A DNA stretch of 64,000 nt from Didemnitutus sp047777955 (GTDB taxonomy: Bacteria; Verrucomicrobiota; Verrucomicrobiia; Opitutales; Opitutaceae): contig NZ_CP180537.1 of NCBI RefSeq assembly GCF_047777955.1, positions 4,030,001-4,094,000 of the forward strand, written 5' to 3'. The notes beneath the pieces were generated by a model that made no database searches, was not told the DNA's origin, and saw only the letters and a list, made by a program, of their open reading frames with translations. Positions 59,213-64,000 of this stretch are shown here, piece after piece. Position 1 is the first letter of the stretch. Every line of letters starts with the position of its first letter. Position numbers and translations under genes: made by a program.

Positions 59213-59775
59213 CCCCGCACAAGCTCGCGTGCCCGAAGTGCCGGCGCACCGTGCCGGAAGTGTATTGGCAGGGCGTCGACGTCGTGCGCTGCCCCGCCTG
59301 CGAGGGCGAGTTCGAGCAGCTGCGCTTCCCCGCCCTCGCGGCCGCGCGCCGGGTCGAGCGCGCCGGCGCGCTCGGGGCTGGCGAGGCCAACTGCTACTTC
59401 CACGCCGAGAACCGCGCCGAGGTGGCCTGCGACGGCTGCGGCCGCTACGTCTGCGCGGTCTGCCGCGTGGCGATTTCCGGGCGCAACTACTGCCCGTCCT
59501 GCCTCGAGACGCGCGCCGACCGCCGCAAGCTCCCGGAGAACCACCGCCTGCTCTACGACCGCATCGCGCTCGTCGCGGCCTTCCTCCCGCTGATCGTGTG
59601 GCCGGCCACGCTCATCACGGCGCCGCTCGCGCTCGGGCTGTGCCTCTACGCCTGGCGGAAGCCGGGCAGCGTCATCCCCGGGTGGCGCCGCACGCGCCTG
59701 GTGGTCGCCGGGCTCTTCGCCACCGTGCAAATCGGCGCCTGGCTCTACGGGTTCGGCGTGATGCTCCTGAAATAA
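59209..59775 (+). CDS. Zinc-ribbon/B-box-like membrane protein
   Basis: 188 residues. N-terminal Cys motif KLACPKCRRTVPEV and VRCPACEGEFEQ (CxxC pair), then a B-box-like zinc finger NCYFHAENRAEVACDGCGRY, CAVCRVAISGRNYCPSCLET; C-terminal two TM segments (~125-145 and ~160-180). The B-box/double zinc finger plus TM arrangement is common in verrucomicrobial and planctomycete genomes and of unknown role. ATG overlaps the previous stop (ATGA). Confidence 0.82.
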   Translation: MTPHKLACPKCRRTVPEVYWQGVDVVRCPACEGEFEQLRFPALAAARRVERAGALGAGEANCYFHAENRAEVACDGCGRYVCAVCRVAISGRNYCPSCLETRADRRKLPENHRLLYDRIALVAAFLPLIVWPATLITAPLALGLCLYAWRKPGSVIPGWRRTRLVVAGLFATVQIGAWLYGFGVMLLK

Positions 59776-59776
59776 C

Positions 59777-60334
59777 ATGGCCGCCCCGACCGCCGCCCCC
59801 GTCTACCGCCCGCTCACGCCGATGAAGCGCGGGCTCGGCTCGCTCTCGCAGCTCTGCCTCGCGCCGGACCACCTCCTGCACATCAACTCCACCGGCTACA
59901 GCGAGAGCTACCGGCGGTTCTTCCTCCGCGACATCCAGGCGATGCTCATCGTGCACAACGCGCGCCGCGTGCTCTACGCCAGCGCCATCGTCATCGTCGG
60001 CCTCTTCGCCGCGATGATCGTGCACAGCGCCGGCGGCCGCGCGCTCGGCCTGGGCATCGTCGGCGCGCTCGTCCTCGCCCTCCTCGCCTGGAACCATCTG
60101 CGCGGCGCCGGCTGCCGCGTCGTCATCATCACCGCCGTGCAGCAGGAGAACATCGGCGCGCTCTGCCGCCTGCCGCGCACGCGCCGGATCCTCGCCGAGC
60201 TCCGCCCGCTCATCGAGGCCGCGCAGGCCGACCTCGCGGCAGGCAACGCCGCGGCGCCCGACGGCACCGCCGCCGACGGCGGCCCGGCCGCGCCGCCGCT
60301 GCCCCCGCCCCTGCCGCCGCCGCTGCCGTCATGA
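59777..60334 (+). CDS. Membrane protein, unknown function
   Basis: 185 residues. RGLGSLSQLCLAPDHLLHIN, FLRDIQAMLIVHNARRVLYA (a common start-of-domain pattern in this cluster type), two TM helices (~65-85, ~95-112), VVIITAVQQENIGALCRLPR, and a Pro-rich tail ending LPPPLPPPLPS. No family name known to me. One base after the previous stop; ends with an ATGA overlap with the next gene. Confidence 0.65.
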   Translation: MAAPTAAPVYRPLTPMKRGLGSLSQLCLAPDHLLHINSTGYSESYRRFFLRDIQAMLIVHNARRVLYASAIVIVGLFAAMIVHSAGGRALGLGIVGALVLALLAWNHLRGAGCRVVIITAVQQENIGALCRLPRTRRILAELRPLIEAAQADLAAGNAAAPDGTAADGGPAAPPLPPPLPPPLPS

Positions 60335-62341
60335 CTACCCTCGCGGCGCGAAGTGCGTGCGGCACACCGAGCGCGAGGCCATCGCGCGCTGTCCTTCCTG
60401 CGGCGGCGATTTCTGCCGCGAATGCATCGTCGAGCACGCCGGCCGCATCCTCTGCGCCGCCTGCCTCGCGCGGGAAACCCAGGCCGCCGCCGCCCTGCCC
60501 CGCCCGGCGCGGCTCCGCCGCGCGACCGACGCGCTGGTGACGACCGCCGGCGTGCTGCTGCTGTGGGTCGCCTTCTACGCCTTCGGCCAGTTCCTCAAGG
60601 CCCTGCCGCCCGACCTGCACGAGGGCACGGTCTGGACCCGGGCGGTCGAATCCCCTGACATGGCGCGCCGCTCCGACCCCGACCGCATCCCCCGCGCCGT
60701 CGACCTGGTCGAGGAGGCGGTGCACCTGCTGCGCGCGCATCCCGGCGAACTCGGCCTCTACGGTGCGGGCACGGCGCCGTTCGCCGTGGGCGTGGTGTTT
60801 TTCTGGGCCTACGTGACGTGGTTCGTGCCCGGCGACGGCGCCGTGGCGCTCGGCGCGCTCGCCCTCGCCCTGCTCTTCGGCGTCATGCGCGCCGCGCAGC
60901 ACCGCTTCGCGCAGAATCTCCGCGCCCGGCTGACCGGCGAGGCGCCGCCGGCCTGGACCGCGCGCCGCTGGGGCCGTGAATTCGCCGCCCAGCTCCGCCT
61001 GCAGGCCGCCGGCGTCGTGCTCCTGCCGCTCGCGGCGGTGTTCGGCGTGCCGTTCGGCTGGGCCTACGCGTATTTCCAGAGCGCGCTCGCGCTCCCGGCG
61101 CCGGCGGACGCCTCGACCGCCGATCGCCGCCGCGCCGCGTGGGAGCAGGCCGCGCTCTGGCCGGCGCAGAACCACCGCGCCCTCGCGATCCTCGCCGTGC
61201 TCTGGCTGATGGTGTTCCTCAACCTCGCCGTCGGCTTCTATCTCGTGCCCACGCTGGCCACGCGCTGGCTCGGGCTGCGCACGATCTTCGCCCTCTCCGG
61301 CTGGTCGTATCTCAACACCACTTTCCTCGTCGTCGTGGCCGTGCTGACCCACCTCGCGGTCGGCCCGCTGGTCAAGGCGTTCTACGTGCTGCGTGTCTTC
61401 CGCGGGCAGGCCCGGCGCACCGGGGCCGACCTGCGGCTCGTGCTCCGGCGCGAGCAGGCGCAGCGCGCCGCCGCGCGGGCCGTCGTCGCCGCGCTCGCGC
61501 TCTTCGTCGCCGCCGGAAGCCTCGCCCCGGCCGGACGCGCCGCAACCCCGCCGGCGCCCGCGACCGCCGCCGCCGATCCGCGCGCGCTCGACCGGGCGCT
61601 GGACGACGTGCTCGCGCGGCCCGATTTCCGCTGGCGGCTCCGGCCCGCCCCGACGCCCGAGGCGCAGAGGAAAAAGAGGGCATCCTCAAGGGCTTCCTCC
61701 GCGCCACCATCGACACGATCCGCGAGATCGTCCGCACGGTCGGGCGCTGGTTCGACCGTGCCAAGCGCTGGGTGTCCGACCTGCTGCCCGGGCGCGACCG
61801 AGACGACGGCACGAGCGATCCCGCGCGCGGCGCGCGGGCGTCGCTGGGCTGGATGGACGCCCTCCAGTTCGGTGCCTACGCGCTGCTGGTCGGCGTCGCC
61901 GGCCTGCTGCTCTGGGTGGTCTGGAAAGTCGTCGCCCACAACCGCGCGCACCCGCCCGCCGCGGCCGCCGCCTCCGGCGGGGCGCCGGCGGGCGCGCCGG
62001 ACCTGCGCGACGAGAGCGTCGAGGCCTCGCGCCTGCCCGCGCACGAGTGGCTGGCGCTCGCCCGCACGCAGCTGGCCGCGGGCGAGTGGCGCCTGGCGTG
62101 GCGCGCGCTGTTCCTCGCCACGCTGGCGACCCACGCCCACGACGGCCTGCTCTCGCTGGCGAAGTTCAAGACCAACCTCGACTACGAGCGCGAGCTGCGC
62201 CGCCGCGCGCACGGCCGCGCGACGCTGGTGGAGGACTTCCGCTCGCGGCGGCGGGCCTTCGAGGCGGTCTGGTATGGCCGCGAGGCCGCGAGCCCCGAGG
62301 TCGCGCGCGACTGGCTGCGCCAGTTGGAGGGCCGCCCATGA
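60331..62341 (+). CDS. B-box-like zinc finger, multi-TM and DUF4129 protein (two frameshifts)
   Basis: About 670 residues after two one-base corrections. ATG 60331 (ATGA overlap) gives MTTLAAR, then near 60350 the frame must shift to reach CVRHTEREAIARCPSCGGDF, a B-box-like finger continuing CRECIVEHAGRILCAACLA. Next come five or six TM helices (TTAGVLLLWVAFYAFGQFL, LAILAVLWLMVFLNLAVGFY). Near 61665 another shift is needed: RPDFRWRLRPAPTPEAQ must connect to EEKEGILKGFLRATIDTIRE, a TM and a DUF4129 end (WRLAWRALFLATLATHAHDG). DUF4129 usually accompanies transglutaminase/DUF58/MoxR operons. Confidence 0.75.
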
Positions 62342-63594
62342 ACCGCCGCGCCGCCCGCTGGCTGGGACCGCTCGGGGCCTTCGCGCTCGCCGCCGCGATG
62401 CTCGGCTGGATCTTCTCCGTGCGGCTCGGCGGCGGCGACGTCTACCCCGCCTACTCGTCGTTCCGCGCCGACGCCCTCGGCACGCGCGCGCTCTACGAGG
62501 CGCTGGAGGCGCTGCCGGACTTCCGCGTCGACCGCGAACTGCGCCCGCTCGAACGCCTCGGCACGCCGCCGCGCGTGGTCTTCCTCCCCGGCCTGCGCTG
62601 GCACGAGTGGCGCGAGCGGCCCGAGGACCAGCTGGCCGCGCTCAACGCCGTGGCGAACAACGGCGGCACGGTCGTGCTCGCCTTCCAGGCCGTGAGCAAG
62701 GCCGAGGAGGAGGAGTGGGTCGCAGCCGACCAGGCGCGCCGGCAGCGCGAGGCCGAGGCGAAGAAAAAGCAGGGGACGGAAGACGACGAGCCGGACGAGA
62801 AGAAGAAGGACACCGCCCGGAAAAACCCGCCGCGCCGCGACCGCCGCCTGGGCAAGGAGCCGGAGGTGAAGTCGCTCGCCGAAGCCTGGCAGGTCGAGTT
62901 CAAGGTGCGGAATCTCCTCAACGCGAAGCCCCTCGCCACGCGCGCCGCCGAGGCGGCCGCGGCGCTGCCGGCGGAGCTGACGTGGCACAGCGAACTCGTT
63001 TTCGAGCCGAAGGCCGGCTCGCCCTGGCGCCGGCTCTTCCTGCGCGGCCACGAGGCCGTCGCGCTCGAGCGCCCGCTCGGCCGCGGCCGCCTCGTGCTGC
63101 TGGGCGACGCCTACGGCCTGAGCAACGAGGCGATGCAGCGGGCGCGCGCGACCGCCCTGCTGTCCTGGCTGATCGGCGGGCACCGGCGCGCGACCTTCGT
63201 CGAGAGCACGCTCGGGCTCGAGGCGGAGCCGGGCGTGGGCTTCCTCGCCCGGCGCTACGGCCTCGGCGGCGCGCTGGCGTTGCTGGCGCTCCTGGCCGGA
63301 CTCTACCTCTGGCGGCGCGCTGTGGCGTTTTATCCCGTGCGCGACCCGCTCGAGCGCGGCGGCGAGGTGGCGCTGCGCTACGAGCCCGCCGCCGGCCTGA
63401 CCGCGCTGCTCCGGCGCGCGCTCGGCGCGGGCGGCGTGCTGCCGGCCTGCGTGGCGGAGTGGCGGGCGACGCGCCCGGCCGGCGGCAAGGCCGCGGCCGC
63501 CGCGCGCCTCGACGCCGCCTGGGCGGCCCGCGACCCGCGGGCCGCGCCGGCGGAAACCTACAACGCGCTCGTGCGCGCGCTGAAGCCGCGCTGA
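62338..63594 (+). CDS. DUF4350 membrane protein
   Basis: 418 residues. One N-terminal TM (~8-25), a DUF4350/GATase-like domain beginning PAYSSFRADALGTRALYEAL (the typical 'YPAYSSLRTDPLGTKALY' motif), RVVFLPGLRWHEWRERPEDQ, an inserted Lys/Glu-rich stretch (KKKQGTEDDEPDEKKKDTAR), GRGRLVLLGDAYGLSNEAMQ and a second TM (LALLALLAGLYLWRRAVAF), then a cytosolic tail. ATG overlaps the upstream stop by 4 bp. Usual neighbour of DUF4129 and MoxR. Confidence 0.88.
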   Translation: MNRRAARWLGPLGAFALAAAMLGWIFSVRLGGGDVYPAYSSFRADALGTRALYEALEALPDFRVDRELRPLERLGTPPRVVFLPGLRWHEWRERPEDQLAALNAVANNGGTVVLAFQAVSKAEEEEWVAADQARRQREAEAKKKQGTEDDEPDEKKKDTARKNPPRRDRRLGKEPEVKSLAEAWQVEFKVRNLLNAKPLATRAAEAAAALPAELTWHSELVFEPKAGSPWRRLFLRGHEAVALERPLGRGRLVLLGDAYGLSNEAMQRARATALLSWLIGGHRRATFVESTLGLEAEPGVGFLARRYGLGGALALLALLAGLYLWRRAVAFYPVRDPLERGGEVALRYEPAAGLTALLRRALGAGGVLPACVAEWRATRPAGGKAAAAARLDAAWAARDPRAAPAETYNALVRALKPR

Positions 63595-63601
63595 CCGATT
63601 T

Positions 63602-64000
63602 ATGAACGAGAAACTCGCCCCCACCCTCGCCGCGCTCGCGGCGGCCCGCCGCGAAGTGGCCAAGGTCATCATCGGCCAGGAAGCCGCGGTCGAGCTCGCG
63701 CTGCTCACCATCCTCACGCGGCAGCACGCGCTGCTCGAGGGCGTGCCCGGCGTGGCCAAGACGCTCCTCGTCCGCACCCTCGCCCACGTGCTCGGCGCCG
63801 AAAGCGGCCGCGTGCAGTTCACGCCCGACCTCATGCCGGCCGACATCACCGGCACGAACATCTTCAACCTCCAGACCAACCAGTTCACCCTCGTGCGCGG
63901 GCCGGTGTTCACCACCTTCCTCCTCGCCGACGAGATCAACCGCGCCCCGGCCAAGACGCAGGCCGCGCTGCTCCAGGCCATGCAGGAACGCTGCGTCACC
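63602..64000 (+). CDS. MoxR-family AAA+ ATPase, second copy, cut by the window end
   Basis: First 133 residues only. VAKVIIGQEAAVELALLTIL, Walker A GVPGVAKTLLVRTL, LMPADITGTNIFN, Walker B FLLADEINRAPAKTQAALLQ, AMQERCVT. Clearly MoxR, but sequence differs from the copy at 36234 (e.g. GVPGVAKT versus GMPGLAKT). Seven bp after the DUF4350 stop; a DUF58 gene would be expected beyond the window. Confidence 0.92.
   Translation, partial: MNEKLAPTLAALAAARREVAKVIIGQEAAVELALLTILTRQHALLEGVPGVAKTLLVRTLAHVLGAESGRVQFTPDLMPADITGTNIFNLQTNQFTLVRGPVFTTFLLADEINRAPAKTQAALLQAMQERCVT

Overview
The window is very GC-rich (bases 42541-42600 hold 50 G/C of 60) and densely packed, with frequent 4-bp ATGA/GTGA gene overlaps. 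Gene content (rpsO next to pnp, two MoxR clusters, DUF5069, DUF2127, HDOD and 7TM histidine kinases, many short dispersed palindromes) suggests a verrucomicrobial genome, most likely Opitutaceae. This is inferred from content; there is no rRNA or tRNA marker here.

Layout. 1-5955: a cut ABC exporter, three GT2-type and one GT9-type glycosyltransferases (envelope polysaccharide/LPS) and a DUF721 gene. 5956-8906: a structured leader, rpsO, pnp and two clear terminators. 8965-12902: small membrane proteins, a MOSC protein and RmuC. 12928-28047: a dense signalling region. On the minus strand a six-gene overlapping operon runs GrpB-like protein, VAO-type FAD oxidase, divergent beta-ketoacyl synthase, 7TM histidine kinase, GAF pseudokinase, nucleotidyltransferase. 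Opposite it, across a 478-bp intergenic region, lies a paralogous 7TM kinase followed by convergent response-regulator genes. A lower-GC segment (about 17800-24400; bases 20461-20520 hold 30 G/C of 60) covers the oxidase and synthase and ends inside both kinases at the sensor/kinase junction. 28182-36071: a hybrid kinase with a long extracytoplasmic sensor, adenosine deaminase, aldo/keto reductase, methyltransferase, SurE and a GGQ release-factor-like protein. 36234-43622: a MoxR/DUF58/Bat aerotolerance-type operon with BatB-Q-rich and BatD-BatE fusions. 43683-55700: housekeeping genes (NUDIX, LOG, Glu-Q-tRNA synthetase, MazG-like, Hsp20, RlmJ, HDOD, S4, OGG-like glycosylase, OppA-like lipoprotein). 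55781-58363: a sigma-factor-like/TM/VWA fusion. 58475-64000: a second MoxR-type cluster (GYF-RDD, zinc-finger membrane proteins, DUF4129, DUF4350, MoxR), cut at the window end.

The most interesting part is the 14331-27052 region. A biosynthesis-like pair (oxidase plus a synthase with a non-canonical active site) is translationally coupled to a 7TM kinase, and a second, paralogous 7TM kinase with its own response regulators faces it. It could be a self-contained system that makes and senses a small acyl-type signal; this is a hypothesis. Second is the predicted membrane-tethered sigma-like/VWA protein.

Caution: at least a dozen genes change reading frame by one base, mostly at G/C or A runs. 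The pattern looks more like consensus sequence error than gene decay, so several gene ends given here are reconstructions across a frameshift.
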